Below, piece by piece: positions 19,595-29,496 of a DNA stretch of 63,976 nucleotides. Under the pieces are notes generated by a model. That model was not told the DNA's origin. It did no database searches and saw only the letters and a program-made list of their open reading frames with translations. Each line of letters opens with the position of its first letter. The stretch's first letter is position 1. The stretch covers positions 1-63,976 of the forward strand of contig NZ_LMHT01000028.1 in NCBI RefSeq assembly GCF_001429025.1, in the 5' to 3' direction. A program made the translations under genes and the position numbers. The stretch is from Phenylobacterium sp. Root700. Lineage in GTDB: Bacteria; Pseudomonadota; Alphaproteobacteria; Caulobacterales; Caulobacteraceae.

Positions 19595-19719
19595 GGCGGG
19601 AAACCCCGCCCGGATCCCGAACCGGAAGCGAGCCTCCAGGCCGCTGCGCGCGCCGCCGTCGCTTCATTGCACATTCGATCGATCCTCAAGGGCGAGCCAT
19701 TCCGGCGTCGCCCTTTTTT
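19595..19719 (+). ncRNA. Structured RNA candidate (sRNA or phoH leader) ending in an intrinsic terminator
   Basis: In the 320-base gap before phoH, several perfect inverted repeats follow one another: GGCGGG/CCCGCC (19595-19610), GAAGCGA/TCGCTTC (19625-19631 with 19659-19665), and a terminator AAGGGCGA/TCGCCCTT with six T (19688-19719). A CCTCC sequence in the middle stem could pair with ribosome-binding sites. The terminator ends 21 bases before phoH, so this is either an independent small RNA or an attenuated leader. I do not recognise a known family, and the 5' end is undefined. Confidence 0.45.
19688..19719 (+). terminator. Intrinsic terminator upstream of phoH
   Basis: The 8-bp perfect arms AAGGGCGA and TCGCCCTT with a 12-base loop are followed by TTTTTT. 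The gene to the left runs the other way, so this terminator must end an RNA that starts within the intergenic gap, or attenuate phoH. Confidence 0.75.
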
Positions 19720-19740
19720 CTTGCCCCTGTGGAGGCCTAG

Positions 19741-20511
<771 letters not shown>

Positions 20512-20529
20512 GGCCTTAGCCCCACTCGG

Positions 20530-20559
20530 GCCGGCTCCGCAAACCGCCGCGGAGCCGGC
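20530..20559 (+). terminator. Terminator-like hairpin after phoH
   Basis: Perfect 11-bp arms GCCGGCTCCGC and GCGGAGCCGGC with an 8-base loop, followed by the pyrimidine tract TCCTTCTT. The T-run is interrupted, so termination may be partial. Confidence 0.65.
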
Positions 20560-20600
20560 TCCTTCTTGCCGACTCGACTAACGCACTTGAGATTGTCTCG

Positions 20601-21302
20601 ATGAGCACCTCGTCGCTGCAGCCGTTCGGGCCGGAGATATGGCTGGCCGATGGCTCGGAAACCGAGGTGATCGGTTTCCGATATCCGACGCGGATGGCGG
20701 TGATCCGGCTGGCTGGCGGCGGCCTCTTCATTTGGTCGCCGGTCGCGCTCACGAAGAGCCTTCAGCAACAATTGCAGGACTTGGGCGAGGTCCGCCATCT
20801 GGTCGCGCCGAATTCGCTGCACCACCTGTTCCTTGAGCAATGGCGGCAGGCCTATCCGCTGGCCAAGCTCTACGCCGCGCCTGGCCTGGACGTGCGCCGC
20901 AAGGATCTTGCCTTCGACGCAGAGCTCGGCGACGCGCCGCCTTCGGAATGGTCCGCCGACCTTGATCAGGTCCTGATGCGCGGCAACAGGATCACCACCG
21001 AAGTCGTCTTCTTCCACCGCCCCAGCGGCACGGCCCTCTTCACCGACCTGCTCCAGCAGTTCCCGCCGGGCTGGTTCCGCGGCTGGCGGGCGATCGTTGC
21101 GCGATTGGACCTGATGACCGCCCCCGAACCCTCGGTGCCCAGGAAGTTTCGCACCGCCTTCGTCGATCGCCGCGCCGCCCGCGCGGCGCTGGCGCGCATT
21201 CTCGAATGGCCGGCCGGCAAGGTCGTCATGGCCCACGGCGCCCCGGTGCAACGGGACGGCCAAGCCTTCATCGCCAGAGCGTTCCGGTGGCTGACCGGCT
21301 GA
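20601..21302 (+). CDS. DUF4336 family protein
   Basis: A 233-residue protein recognisable from FGPEIWLADGSETEVIGFRYPTRM, HLVAPNSLHHLFLEQW and KVVMAHGAPV near the C-terminus. The fold resembles the metallo-beta-lactamase group and conserved His residues are present (HLVAPNSLHH), but the full HxHxDH zinc motif is missing. Catalytic activity and substrate are unknown. It follows phoH after a terminator-like hairpin, so it is probably a separate unit. It is convergent with the DUF1801 gene, almost end to end. Confidence 0.8.
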   Translation: MSTSSLQPFGPEIWLADGSETEVIGFRYPTRMAVIRLAGGGLFIWSPVALTKSLQQQLQDLGEVRHLVAPNSLHHLFLEQWRQAYPLAKLYAAPGLDVRRKDLAFDAELGDAPPSEWSADLDQVLMRGNRITTEVVFFHRPSGTALFTDLLQQFPPGWFRGWRAIVARLDLMTAPEPSVPRKFRTAFVDRRAARAALARILEWPAGKVVMAHGAPVQRDGQAFIARAFRWLTG

Positions 21303-21695
21303 CTACCGGGCGCGCGACCCGTTCAGGACCGCAGCGGCGGCGACAAGCGCCCTGAAGGCGGCTTCATCCAGCTTGTCGCCCTCATGCAGATCAATAGCCC
21401 GCCGGGTGTTCCCCTCGAGGCTGGAGTTGAACAGGCCTGAGGGGTCGTCCAGCGACGCGCCCTTGGCGAAGGTCAGCTTCACGACGCTCTTATAGGTCTC
21501 GCCGGTGCAGATCATGCCGCCGCGGGACCAAACCGGAACGCCCCTCCACTTCCAATCCTCGACTACGTCGGGAAGCGCCTGCTGGATGAGCGCGCGGACG
21601 TGGGCGAGCATCGCGCCCCGCCAGTCGCCCAGTTCCTTGATCCTCGCATCGATCAGCCCGGGGGCGTCCTCGTTGGTCGTCGCGCTCTTCGCCAT
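21303..21695 (-). CDS. DUF1801 domain protein
   Basis: About 130 residues matching the small DUF1801 family: LIDARIKELGDWRGAMLAHVRALIQQALPDVVEDWKWRGVPVWSRGGMICTGETYKSVVKLTF. Members are cytosolic and of unknown function. The open frame runs to 21995, but family length and the run of Arg/Lys/Met codons upstream argue for the ATG of MAKSATTNEDAP. Other Met codons at 21719 and 21728 cannot be excluded. It is convergent with the DUF4336 gene. Confidence 0.85.
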   Translation of the reverse strand: MAKSATTNEDAPGLIDARIKELGDWRGAMLAHVRALIQQALPDVVEDWKWRGVPVWSRGGMICTGETYKSVVKLTFAKGASLDDPSGLFNSSLEGNTRRAIDLHEGDKLDEAAFRALVAAAAVLNGSRAR

Positions 21696-21985
21696 GTCGC
21701 TTGCAGATCCCGCCGCCATTTTCGCCATCTTGCGGCGAGCGGGACGGATCTGTCGATACCTGCGTTCGACCGCGCGCAGACCTCCGGGGGCGCCTTTCAG
21801 CCAAGCTGGGCCTAGCCTGCGGGGAATCGTCGCGCCAACCGGAAACTCTCTGGAAACTTCTTTCTTTACAATGACCCACGACTTCCACGCGGCCCGGTTC
21901 CAGCCTCTTTGCCGCATGGTGAGGACCGGCCGCAGCACGTTAAGCCCAGGGTCTAACTTCCCACCCGATCGACTGGAGAGCGCCC

Positions 21986-24943
21986 TTGCCCACATGGTCC
22001 AAGGCCGAAGGGCGCAACGCGCTACAGGCCCAACCCGTCCCCGAAACCGACCTGGTGGTCGCGCCGCTCTACACGCCCAGCGACGGCATGTTCGCCTCAG
22101 AATGGCACCTCAAGAACACCGGACAGACCGGCGGCCTGGCGGGCATAGACCTCAACGTCACCAGCGTGTGGGAAGACTATACGGGCCAGGGCGTCTCGAT
22201 CGGCGTCTATGACGATGGGCTCGACTATCGCCACATCGATCTCGACGGCAATTACGACGCCAGCAAGCAACTGCTCGTCAACGGGGTGGTCAGCGACGCC
22301 CTGCCTACCGGCTGGGGGACCTCCAGCACGGGCGGCGACGTCCACGGAACCGCCGTGGCCGGCATCATCGCCGCTGAGAACAACGGCGTCGGCGTCGTCG
22401 GCGTGGCCTATGACGCCGATCTCACCGGGGTCGCGGTGCTGCGCTCCTCCGCGCCGACCGACATGTTGACCGCGATCAACGCCATGGACCGCTTCGACGT
22501 CGTCAACGCCAGTTGGAGCTATGTCGGCAGCTTCGTGGCCAACTATTCCGGCGGCACGGCCTTCTGGAACAGCTTCGCGGCCGGGGTGAGCGAAGCGGCC
22601 GACCTCGGCCGCGGCGGCCTCGGCACGATCATCGTCAAGGCCGCCGGCAACGGCCGCGCCCAGGGCGAAGAGACCAACTACGACAACTTCACCAACGACC
22701 GGCATGTGATCGCGGTCGGCGGCGTCGACCACAAGGGCATGGTCACCAGCTCCAGCACGCCCGGCTCGTCGCTGCTGGTCGTCGCCCCCAGCAGCAACGG
22801 CTCGGTCGCCATCACCACCACCGACCTGTCCGGAGCCGCCGGCCAGACCTCGACCGACTATCGAACCGACTTCGCCGGCACCTCCGCGGCGACCCCGATG
22901 GTCACCGGCGTGACGGCCCTGATGCTTGAAGCCAATCCGGACCTGGGTTGGCGCGACGTCCAGGACATCCTGGCCTACTCCGCGCGACGGGTGGGCGGCG
23001 CCGTCGGCGCGGCCCCGTCGGGTTACGAGGAATACCGCTGGGCCTTCAACCATGCCGAGGATTGGAACGGCGGCGGGCTTCACTTCTCGAACGACTACGG
23101 CTTTGGCCTGGTGGACGCCCTGGCGGCGGTGCGCCTGGCCGAGACCTGGGAACCTCACGGCGTATCGGCCAACGAGATTTCCTTGAGCCGGTCAGCGAGT
23201 CCGAACGCCGTGATCCCCGACCGCAGCACCGAGAGCGTGAGCTTCACCCTGACCCTGACGGACAAGGTCCGTATCGACCACGTCGAGCTCAGCGTCGACA
23301 TCACCCATCCGAACCGCGGCGACCTGAAGATCACCCTGACCTCGCCGGACGGCACGGTCAGCACGCTGCTGGACCGTCCGAAGAACGGCTCCGACACCAC
23401 CGACAACCTGACCTTCAAGCTCTCCAGCAACGCCTTCTGGGGCGAAACCAGCGGCGGGAACTGGGTGGTTACGGTGAGCGACGGCAAAAAGGGCGGCGTT
23501 GGGACCGTGAACTCGGTGACGCTGACAACCTTCGGTGACGAGGTGAGCGGCTCCGACACCTACATCTACACTAACGAGTACGCGACGGTGGCCGGCGACG
23601 CCGCCCGCTCCACGCTGAGCGACATCGACGGCGGCGTCGACACGCTGAACGCCGCGGCGGTGAGCAGCGCCTCCGTCATCGACCTGCGCCCCGGCGCGGC
23701 CAGCACCATCGCCGGCAAGCCGCTGACCCTCGCGCCCGGCGCCGTGATCGAGAATGCGCATGGCGGCGACGGGGCCGACACCATCACCGGAAACGCCGCG
23801 GCCAACATCCTCGACGGCCATCGTGGCGACGACAGGCTGACCGGCGGCGCTGGCGATGACCGTCTCAATGGCGGCGACGGCCAGGACACCGCGGTCTATG
23901 CGGGCGTACGCGCCAACTACAGCTGGACGCTCGACGCCTCCGGGACGGTCGTCGTCGTCGACAACGTCACCGGCGAAGGGAGCGACCATCTGGTCGGCGT
24001 CGAGGTTCTGCAGTTCGCCGACGTCCAGGTCGTCGTGGCGACCGGCGCGGTCGTCGAACCCACGCCGCCGCCCACAACGCCTCCGCCGACGACGCCCTCA
24101 CAGCCGACGATCACCGGGACCGATGGCGCCGACAGCCTGTCGGGCGGCGGCGACAACGAGATCCTGCTGGGCCTGGGCGGCGGCGACACCCTGAATGGCG
24201 GCGCCGGCGCCGACCGGCTCGAAGGCGGAATGGGCGGCGACAGCTACTATGTCGACAACACCGGCGACGCGGTCGTCGAAGCGGTCGGTGAGGGACTCGA
24301 CCGGGTGTACAGCTCGCTCTCGACCTACACGTTGACCGACAACGTCGAGAACCTCACCCTCTTGGGGAGCGGAGGGTCCGGCGTCGGCAACGCGCTGAAC
24401 AACCAGATCGTCGGGAACAGCAGCGCCAACCAGATCTCGGGCGGCGATGGCGCCGACGTCGTCGATGCGGGCGCGGGCAATGACACCTTGCAAGGTGAGG
24501 CCGGCGCCGACGCACTCTACGGTCGCGGCGGGGCCGACGTGATCGACGGCGGCGACGGAAACGACACGCTGGTCGGCAGCACCGGCGGCGACGTCCTGAC
24601 TGGCGGGGCCGGCGCCGACATCTTCGATTTCGACACAGCCGCCGACAGCACGGCGACCGCCCCCGATCGAATCCTCGACTTCACGCAGGGGTCCGATCGG
24701 GTAGACCTCGCCACGATCGACGCCCAAGCCGGATCGACGACCAACGAGGCCTTCCACCTTGTGGGGCAGGCCGCCTTCTCAGGCGGGTTGGGCGAGGTGC
24801 GCTACCAGATCTACGATCTCGCGGGGACGGCGGACGACCGCACGATCATCCAGGGCGACACGAACGGTGATCGGATCGCCGACTTCGAGATCGTGCTGTC
24901 TGGACGACTGACCTCCCTGCAGGCCAGCGACTTCATTCTTTGA
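21986..24943 (+). CDS. S8 subtilisin-like protease with P domain and RTX repeats
   Basis: A 985-residue secreted protease. The kexin-like triad is Asp76 (VYDDGLD), His120 (DVHGTAVAG) and Ser300 (FAGTSAATPM), with oxyanion Asn222 (AAGNG). A proprotein-convertase P domain spans about residues 390-520. Then come glycine/aspartate RTX nonapeptides (GGAGDDRLNGGDGQD and others) split by a Pro/Thr linker (PTPPPTTPPPTTPS), and an M10-type C-terminal region ending DFIL. It has no signal peptide, so type I secretion is likely; no exporter genes are in the window. The start is TTG, preceded by GGAGAG at five bases. Confidence 0.92.
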   Translation: MPTWSKAEGRNALQAQPVPETDLVVAPLYTPSDGMFASEWHLKNTGQTGGLAGIDLNVTSVWEDYTGQGVSIGVYDDGLDYRHIDLDGNYDASKQLLVNGVVSDALPTGWGTSSTGGDVHGTAVAGIIAAENNGVGVVGVAYDADLTGVAVLRSSAPTDMLTAINAMDRFDVVNASWSYVGSFVANYSGGTAFWNSFAAGVSEAADLGRGGLGTIIVKAAGNGRAQGEETNYDNFTNDRHVIAVGGVDHKGMVTSSSTPGSSLLVVAPSSNGSVAITTTDLSGAAGQTSTDYRTDFAGTSAATPMVTGVTALMLEANPDLGWRDVQDILAYSARRVGGAVGAAPSGYEEYRWAFNHAEDWNGGGLHFSNDYGFGLVDALAAVRLAETWEPHGVSANEISLSRSASPNAVIPDRSTESVSFTLTLTDKVRIDHVELSVDITHPNRGDLKITLTSPDGTVSTLLDRPKNGSDTTDNLTFKLSSNAFWGETSGGNWVVTVSDGKKGGVGTVNSVTLTTFGDEVSGSDTYIYTNEYATVAGDAARSTLSDIDGGVDTLNAAAVSSASVIDLRPGAASTIAGKPLTLAPGAVIENAHGGDGADTITGNAAANILDGHRGDDRLTGGAGDDRLNGGDGQDTAVYAGVRANYSWTLDASGTVVVVDNVTGEGSDHLVGVEVLQFADVQVVVATGAVVEPTPPPTTPPPTTPSQPTITGTDGADSLSGGGDNEILLGLGGGDTLNGGAGADRLEGGMGGDSYYVDNTGDAVVEAVGEGLDRVYSSLSTYTLTDNVENLTLLGSGGSGVGNALNNQIVGNSSANQISGGDGADVVDAGAGNDTLQGEAGADALYGRGGADVIDGGDGNDTLVGSTGGDVLTGGAGADIFDFDTAADSTATAPDRILDFTQGSDRVDLATIDAQAGSTTNEAFHLVGQAAFSGGLGEVRYQIYDLAGTADDRTIIQGDTNGDRIADFEIVLSGRLTSLQASDFIL

Positions 24944-24949
24944 GGTCGC

Positions 24950-24980
24950 CACGCCGGCGCCCAGCCCGGGCGTCGGCGTG
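24950..24980. terminator. Hairpin between convergent protease and ilvD genes
   Basis: Thirteen-base arms (CACGCCGGCGCCC and GGGCGTCGGCGTG, one mismatch) separated by five bases, only seven bases after the protease stop. No T-run is present on either side. It probably serves as a shared, possibly Rho-assisted, end for both genes. Confidence 0.5.
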
Positions 24981-25000
24981 ACGACGCGATCTGATCGCGT

Positions 25001-26848
25001 TCAGCGCGCCTGGTCGACGTCGCGGACCGCGCCGCGCGCGGCGCTGGTGGTGAAGGCGGCGTAGGCGCGCAAGGCCGCCGAGACCTTCCGCGTGCGGCCG
25101 TGGGCCTTCCAGGCCTTATCGCCCAGCGCCAACATCGCCGCGCGCCGCTCGGCCAGCACCGCGTCGGAAACCTTCAGGTCCATGCTCCGGTTGGGGATAT
25201 CGATCTCGATCCGATCACCGTCCTCGACCAGGGCGATCAAGCCGCCCTCGGCGGCCTCGGGCGACACGTGGCCGATCGACAGCCCCGAGGTGCCGCCGGA
25301 GAAGCGCCCGTCGGTGATTAGGGCGCAGGCCTTTCCCAGGCCCTTCGATTTCAGATAGCTGGTCGGGTAGAGCATCTCCTGCATCCCCGGCCCGCCGCGC
25401 GGTCCTTCGTAGCGGATCACCACCACGTCGCCCGCCTTGACCACGCCGGTGAGGATGGCGCTGACCGCCGCGTCCTGGCTTTCGAACACCCGCGCCGGAC
25501 CAGCGAAGACTAGGGAGCCCTCGTCGACCCCGGCGGTCTTCACGATGCTGCCCTCAAGGGCGAGGTTGCCGCTCAAGACGGCCAAGCCGCCGTCCTTGGA
25601 GAAGGCGTGCTCGACCGAGCGGATGACGCCGCTCTCGCGGTCGAGGTCGAGCTCCTTCCAACGCCGGGCCTGGCTGAACGCCACCTGGGTCGGCACGCCG
25701 CCGGGCGCGGCCTTGAAGAAGGTCTGCACGGACTCGCTGTTGGTGCGGGCGATATCCCAGCGATCGAGCGCCTGGGCCAGGGTGGCGCTGTGGACCGTGG
25801 GCTGGTCGGTCTTCAGCAGGCCGCCGCGGTCGAGTTCGCCTAGGATCGCCATGACGCCCCCGGCCCGGTGCACGTCTTCCATGTGCACGTCGGACTTGGC
25901 CGGCGCCACCTTGGACAGGCACGGCACCCGGCGCGACAGCCGGTCGATGTCGGCCATGGTGAAGTCGACGCCGCCCTCGTGGGCCGCCGCCAACAGGTGC
26001 AGCACGGTGTTGGTCGAGCCGCCCATGGCGATGTCCAGGCTCATGGCGTTCTCGAACGCCTCGAAGCTGGCGACCGAACGCGGCAGTACGCTGTCGTCGT
26101 CCTGTTCGTAGTGACGGCGCGTGATGTCGACGATCAGGCGCCCAGCCTCCAGGAACAGCCGCTCGCGGTCGGCATGGGTGGCGAGCACCGAACCGTTGCC
26201 CGGCAGCGACAGGCCAAGCGCCTCGGTCAGGCAGTTCATCGAGTTGGCGGTGAACATTCCCGAGCAGGAGCCGCAGGTCGGGCAAGCCGCACGCTCGATG
26301 TCCGCAACCTCTTCGTCGGTCATCGATTCATCGGCCGCCGCGACCATGGCGTCGACCAGATCGAGCGCGACCTCCTTGCCCCGCAGGACGACCTTGCCGG
26401 CCTCCATCGGACCGCCGGACACGAACACCGTCGGGATGTTGAGGCGCAGCGAGGCCATCAGCATGCCGGGCGTGATCTTGTCGCAGTTGGAGATGCAGAC
26501 CATGGCGTCGACGCAGTGCGCGTTGGCCATGTACTCGACGCTGTCGGCGATCAGTTCGCGCGAGGGCAGGCTGTAGAGCATGCCATCGTGGCCCATGGCG
26601 ATGCCGTCATCGACCGCGATGGTGTTGAATTCCTTGGCCACGCCGCCGGCCTGCTCGATTTCGCGCGCCACCAGCTGGCCCAGGTCCTTCAGGTGCACGT
26701 GGCCCGGCACGAACTGGGTGAACGAGTTCACCACCGCAATGATCGGCTTGCCGAAGTCGCCGTCCTTCATGCCCGTCGCGCGCCACAGGCCGCGAGCGCC
26801 GGCCATGTTGCGGCCATGGGTGGAGGTGCGTGAGCGATAGACGGGCAT
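25001..26848 (-). CDS. ilvD: Dihydroxy-acid dehydratase
   Basis: A 615-residue enzyme of branched-chain amino-acid synthesis that dehydrates 2,3-dihydroxy acids to 2-oxo acids in the isoleucine and valine pathways. Fe-S ligand cysteines are in NCDKITPGM and [38 protein letters not shown] near the C-terminus is the family signature. Full length, normal start ([26 protein letters not shown]). The divergent LysR gene starts about 97 bases away, so it may control ilvD. Confidence 0.97.
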   Translation of the reverse strand: MPVYRSRTSTHGRNMAGARGLWRATGMKDGDFGKPIIAVVNSFTQFVPGHVHLKDLGQLVAREIEQAGGVAKEFNTIAVDDGIAMGHDGMLYSLPSRELIADSVEYMANAHCVDAMVCISNCDKITPGMLMASLRLNIPTVFVSGGPMEAGKVVLRGKEVALDLVDAMVAAADESMTDEEVADIERAACPTCGSCSGMFTANSMNCLTEALGLSLPGNGSVLATHADRERLFLEAGRLIVDITRRHYEQDDDSVLPRSVASFEAFENAMSLDIAMGGSTNTVLHLLAAAHEGGVDFTMADIDRLSRRVPCLSKVAPAKSDVHMEDVHRAGGVMAILGELDRGGLLKTDQPTVHSATLAQALDRWDIARTNSESVQTFFKAAPGGVPTQVAFSQARRWKELDLDRESGVIRSVEHAFSKDGGLAVLSGNLALEGSIVKTAGVDEGSLVFAGPARVFESQDAAVSAILTGVVKAGDVVVIRYEGPRGGPGMQEMLYPTSYLKSKGLGKACALITDGRFSGGTSGLSIGHVSPEAAEGGLIALVEDGDRIEIDIPNRSMDLKVSDAVLAERRAAMLALGDKAWKAHGRTRKVSAALRAYAAFTTSAARGAVRDVDQAR

Positions 26849-26945
26849 GGCGAAATCCAGATGTTGATCTGGTGTCGATAGCGCCTCGCCGAACGGCTGT
26901 GAAATATATTAGTGTGAGCCCATTAGGTCGCACAGGATATGATTG

Positions 26946-27857
26946 GTGGACACCCGGCAGCTCAGGCATTTCGCGGCGGTCGCCGAGTTCCTGCACTTCG
27001 GCCGCGCCGCCAGGCAGCTGAACATGACCCAGCCGCCGCTCAGCCAATCGATCATGGCGCTGGAGCGTGAGCTGGGCGCGCCGCTGTTCGTTCGCAGCAA
27101 GCGCAGCGTCGCCCTCACCCCGTTTGGCGAACAGTGGCTGGTCCATGTGCGCGCCGCGCTCGCCGGCGTCGCCGCCCTGCCCGAGCTCGCCAAGCGACTG
27201 CGCGACGGCGAGGCCGGCCGCCTGGAGCTCTCGTTCGTCAGCACCGCCGACTACAGCATCCTGCCCGACCTCGTCCGCCGCTACGCCACCCTGCATCCGG
27301 CCGTCGAGATCGCGCTGACCGAGGCGACCAGCGACCTGCAGATCGCCGCGCTGCTGGACGGCAAGGGCCATGTCGGCATCATCATTCCGCCCGCAGGCGG
27401 AGACCTGCCGCAGCCGCTGAGCTACCGCAGGCTGGTGTCGGAACCGCTGGTCGCGGCCGTGCCTGAGAGCTGGATCGAAGAGGGCCGCCTGTCGCTCGCC
27501 GGAGACCAGCTACCTCCCGAGGCCATCATCGGCGCCCCGCTGATCATCTTTCCCCGACGATCGGCCCCGGCCTTCTACGATCTCGTGACCGGCTATTTCA
27601 CCGCCCATGGCGGCGCTGCTCGCATCGTCCAGGAAGCCATCCAGATGCAGACGATCATCAGCCTGGTCTCGGCCGGAATGGGGGTGGCGCTGGTCCCAGC
27701 GTCTCTGCGCAGCCTGGCGCGCACGGGGGTTCGCTACATCGGCCTGAAGGGAGCCGCGCCCACCCTGGAAAGCGGGATCGTCTGGCGACGCGACGACGCC
27801 ACGCCGACGCTGGAGCGCTTTCTCCAGGTGGCCTTGGCGCCTATCGGCCCGCCCTAA
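26946..27857 (+). CDS. LysR family transcriptional regulator
   Basis: A 303-residue regulator. The N-terminal winged helix is MDTRQLRHFAAVAEFLHFGRAARQLNMTQPPLSQSI; the rest is the substrate-binding type effector domain (PLIIFPRRSAPAFYD..QMQTIISLVSAGMGVALVPAS). The protein most likely starts at GTG 26946, with AGGA about nine bases before; the TTG just upstream is less typical. The divergent position relative to ilvD suggests control of ilvD and of itself, as is usual for LysR pairs. The effector is unknown. Confidence 0.93.
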   Translation: MDTRQLRHFAAVAEFLHFGRAARQLNMTQPPLSQSIMALERELGAPLFVRSKRSVALTPFGEQWLVHVRAALAGVAALPELAKRLRDGEAGRLELSFVSTADYSILPDLVRRYATLHPAVEIALTEATSDLQIAALLDGKGHVGIIIPPAGGDLPQPLSYRRLVSEPLVAAVPESWIEEGRLSLAGDQLPPEAIIGAPLIIFPRRSAPAFYDLVTGYFTAHGGAARIVQEAIQMQTIISLVSAGMGVALVPASLRSLARTGVRYIGLKGAAPTLESGIVWRRDDATPTLERFLQVALAPIGPP

Positions 27858-27875
27858 GGCGCGCCAAGCAGACAG

Positions 27876-27913
27876 CAAAAAGCCCGGCGACGCGAACGCC
27901 GCCGGGCTTCTTT
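27876..27913. terminator. Bidirectional intrinsic terminator
   Basis: Perfect 10-bp arms AAGCCCGGCG and CGCCGGGCTT with a 10-base loop, an A-run on the left and CTTCTTT on the right. It lies between the convergent LysR and PEP-CTERM genes and can end both transcripts. Confidence 0.85.
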
Positions 27914-27928
27914 GGTCGAATGCAGGAC

Positions 27929-28462
27929 CTAGACGGCGAAGGCGGCCGAGGTGCGACGACGACGCACGGCGCCGCCAACCAGCCCGAAACCAACGATCAT
28001 CATCGCCCAGGTCGCCGGCTCAGGCACCGCGCCCCAATCGGTCGAGCGGACCACCCAGGTTTCGGCATACCAGTTGCCACCACCGGCTGCGCCAAAGATC
28101 GCGCCGCCCTGGGCATCGCCATAATCGCAGTGCGAATAGGTCGTGAACCAGGCCGAAGCGCAGGCGAAGGAACTCGCCGTGCCGAAGTCGGCGACCGAGG
28201 GGCCAGCCGCCAGCTCAGCGCCGGTCGGCAGACGCCAACCTTGGGTGCTCTGATAGCCAAGATCCAGCACAGGACCGGTGCCGCAGGTCGTGCCGTTCGC
28301 GCCGCCGGACGGCGGGCACGGGCTGGCCCAGGCCCAGTCATTGGCGCCAAAGCTGATGTAGTTCGCCGACGGAATCGGCGCATTGATGGCGGCCGAAGCC
28401 GGCGCTGAAACGCCAGCCGCGCCGAGCGCGAGAGCCGCGAGCGCGGCCAATTTGATATTCAT
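27929..28462 (-). CDS. PEPxxWA-CTERM sorting domain protein
   Basis: A 177-residue surface protein. Signal peptide MNIKLAALAALALGAAGVS..ASA; the mature part is rich in Gly, Trp, Ser and aromatics with four Cys (SPCPP, GTTCGTG, SFACASA, SHCDYG), resembling a small DUF1566-like domain (QGWRLPTGAEL). The C-terminus has VPEPATWAMMIVGFGLVGG then an Arg cluster, the sorting signal recognised by exosortases. It should be processed by an exosortase such as the one encoded near 56.9 kb. A perfect CtrA-type box lies about 50 bases upstream. Confidence 0.92.
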   Translation of the reverse strand: MNIKLAALAALALGAAGVSAPASAAINAPIPSANYISFGANDWAWASPCPPSGGANGTTCGTGPVLDLGYQSTQGWRLPTGAELAAGPSVADFGTASSFACASAWFTTYSHCDYGDAQGGAIFGAAGGGNWYAETWVVRSTDWGAVPEPATWAMMIVGFGLVGGAVRRRRTSAAFAV

Positions 28463-28508
28463 GGAAGCTTCCCCAGTCGCAATTAATGGAATTGGCCGAA
28501 GCTTAGCC

Positions 28509-28529
28509 TTGTTAATGCTTCATTAACAA
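28509..28529. promoter_or_regulatory. CtrA-type box inside a perfect palindrome
   Basis: TTGTTAATG and CATTAACAA flank a 3-base centre. Within it, TTAA-TGCTTCA-TTAAC (28512-28527) matches the full CtrA consensus TTAA-N7-TTAAC. The distance to the PEP-CTERM start (about 50 bases) is right for an activator site at a promoter. CtrA control is inferred. Confidence 0.7.
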
Positions 28530-28693
28530 TGGCGGAAATGGGGCGCCTCCAAATGATTGAATACAGTCCACCAGATATGGTCGCTGCTCCACCACATCAT
28601 TTTCCGGGATGTTCGAGAGTTATCGCCAAAATTCCGAGCAAATCGATGACCTTGGTGGCCACCCCTCTTCCCCACAACCGAGTGCGCAGGCGA

Positions 28694-28925
28694 TTTAACC
28701 GCTCCGGCCCAATACACCCGACCCGCCCAGAAATAACGGAAGCGCAGTTGCCACTAGAGCTTGGCGATGATGATCTGCGGCGATGTTCAGGTGGATACTC
28801 ACGGCGATCAGCATTCCGGTTCTCAGCATGGCGACCGATCCGGCCGCCACGACCGAGTTCTCGCCAACGCTCACCCCGCCGATGATGGTCGCGCCGGCTG
28901 CGCGCGCACCCTTCTCGATGACGCC
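28694..28925 (-). pseudogene. Remnant of a hexapeptide-repeat acetyltransferase
   Basis: The minus-strand frame begins right after a TAA and reads VIEKGARAAGATIIGGVS followed by VGENSVVAAGSVAM, which is a clear left-handed beta-helix C-terminal segment of an O- or N-acetyltransferase. Similarity stops after about 33 residues and the frame runs on with unrelated sequence to a stop near 28694. There is no start codon or N-terminal part. This is a decayed gene or a fragment left by a rearrangement. Confidence 0.65.
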
Positions 28926-29058
28926 TTAGTTTCCCGCCGACTGGGCCGGCGCTCAGACCACGGCGAGGTCCGCTTCGAAGCAGTCACTCAGAGGGGTCCG
29001 CCGCGTGCATCCCATCAAGGAGCGCCTGGATGGTCAGTTCGCCATTGCTGGTCCGTTT

Positions 29059-29496
29059 CTAGGTGGCCGGATCCAGGTTGCATTCATCAGCAAGCACTGT
29101 GAGCAACATCGACACGTCAGCCCCTGTCAGCCACAGGTCCCTCTTGAGCCTCGTGTCGAGGGTGACGTGCGAGAGAGCATTGAGCGTGATCCGTCGAAGA
29201 GTTTGGATCAGCAGCTTGCCTTCCGAGGTCTCAACCCAAGGCGCCGCACGCGGCGTGCGGTCGATCCGTAGGCGGTAGGCGCTGATGCGCAACACCGGGT
29301 AGAGGCCGCCCGCCATAACCAGCATGGCAAACAGAAAGGACCATGTTCGTAGCTGGGGCGGCAGGCCAAACACGTCGCCGGCCACCTCGCCGGCCACGAC
29401 AACGGCCAAGCCTGCCGCGAGCCACGGAAATGACGCCCACTGTATAGTCCTCACCAGCTCCGAAGGCGGAGTATGCTTGGCCACGGCCACGGCCAC
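29059..29496 (-). CDS. Small inner-membrane protein of unknown function
   Basis: About 145 residues: two membrane segments (WLAAGLAVVVAGEVAGDVFG and TWSFLFAMLVMAGGLYPVL), then a basic, soluble C-terminal half (YRLRIDRTPRAAPWVETSEGK..LKRDLWLTGADVSMLLTVL). I do not recognise a family. The 5' end is a run of GGCCGT units, giving alternating Ala-Val, so the start is uncertain; GTG at 29496 has GAGG six bases before. It is nine bases after the AlkD-like gene and probably co-transcribed. The frame continues 24 good codons past its TAG. Confidence 0.6.
   Translation of the reverse strand: MAVAVAKHTPPSELVRTIQWASFPWLAAGLAVVVAGEVAGDVFGLPPQLRTWSFLFAMLVMAGGLYPVLRISAYRLRIDRTPRAAPWVETSEGKLLIQTLRRITLNALSHVTLDTRLKRDLWLTGADVSMLLTVLADECNLDPAT

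Larger units (their letters stand above)
28463..29058. other. Long intergenic region with gene remnant
   Basis: Nearly 600 bases without an intact gene. The left end holds the palindromic CtrA-type box, the middle holds the minus-strand acetyltransferase remnant listed separately, and the right end continues in frame past the stop of the small membrane protein. Several short open frames here have weak codon bias and no recognisable sequence. Confidence 0.6.
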
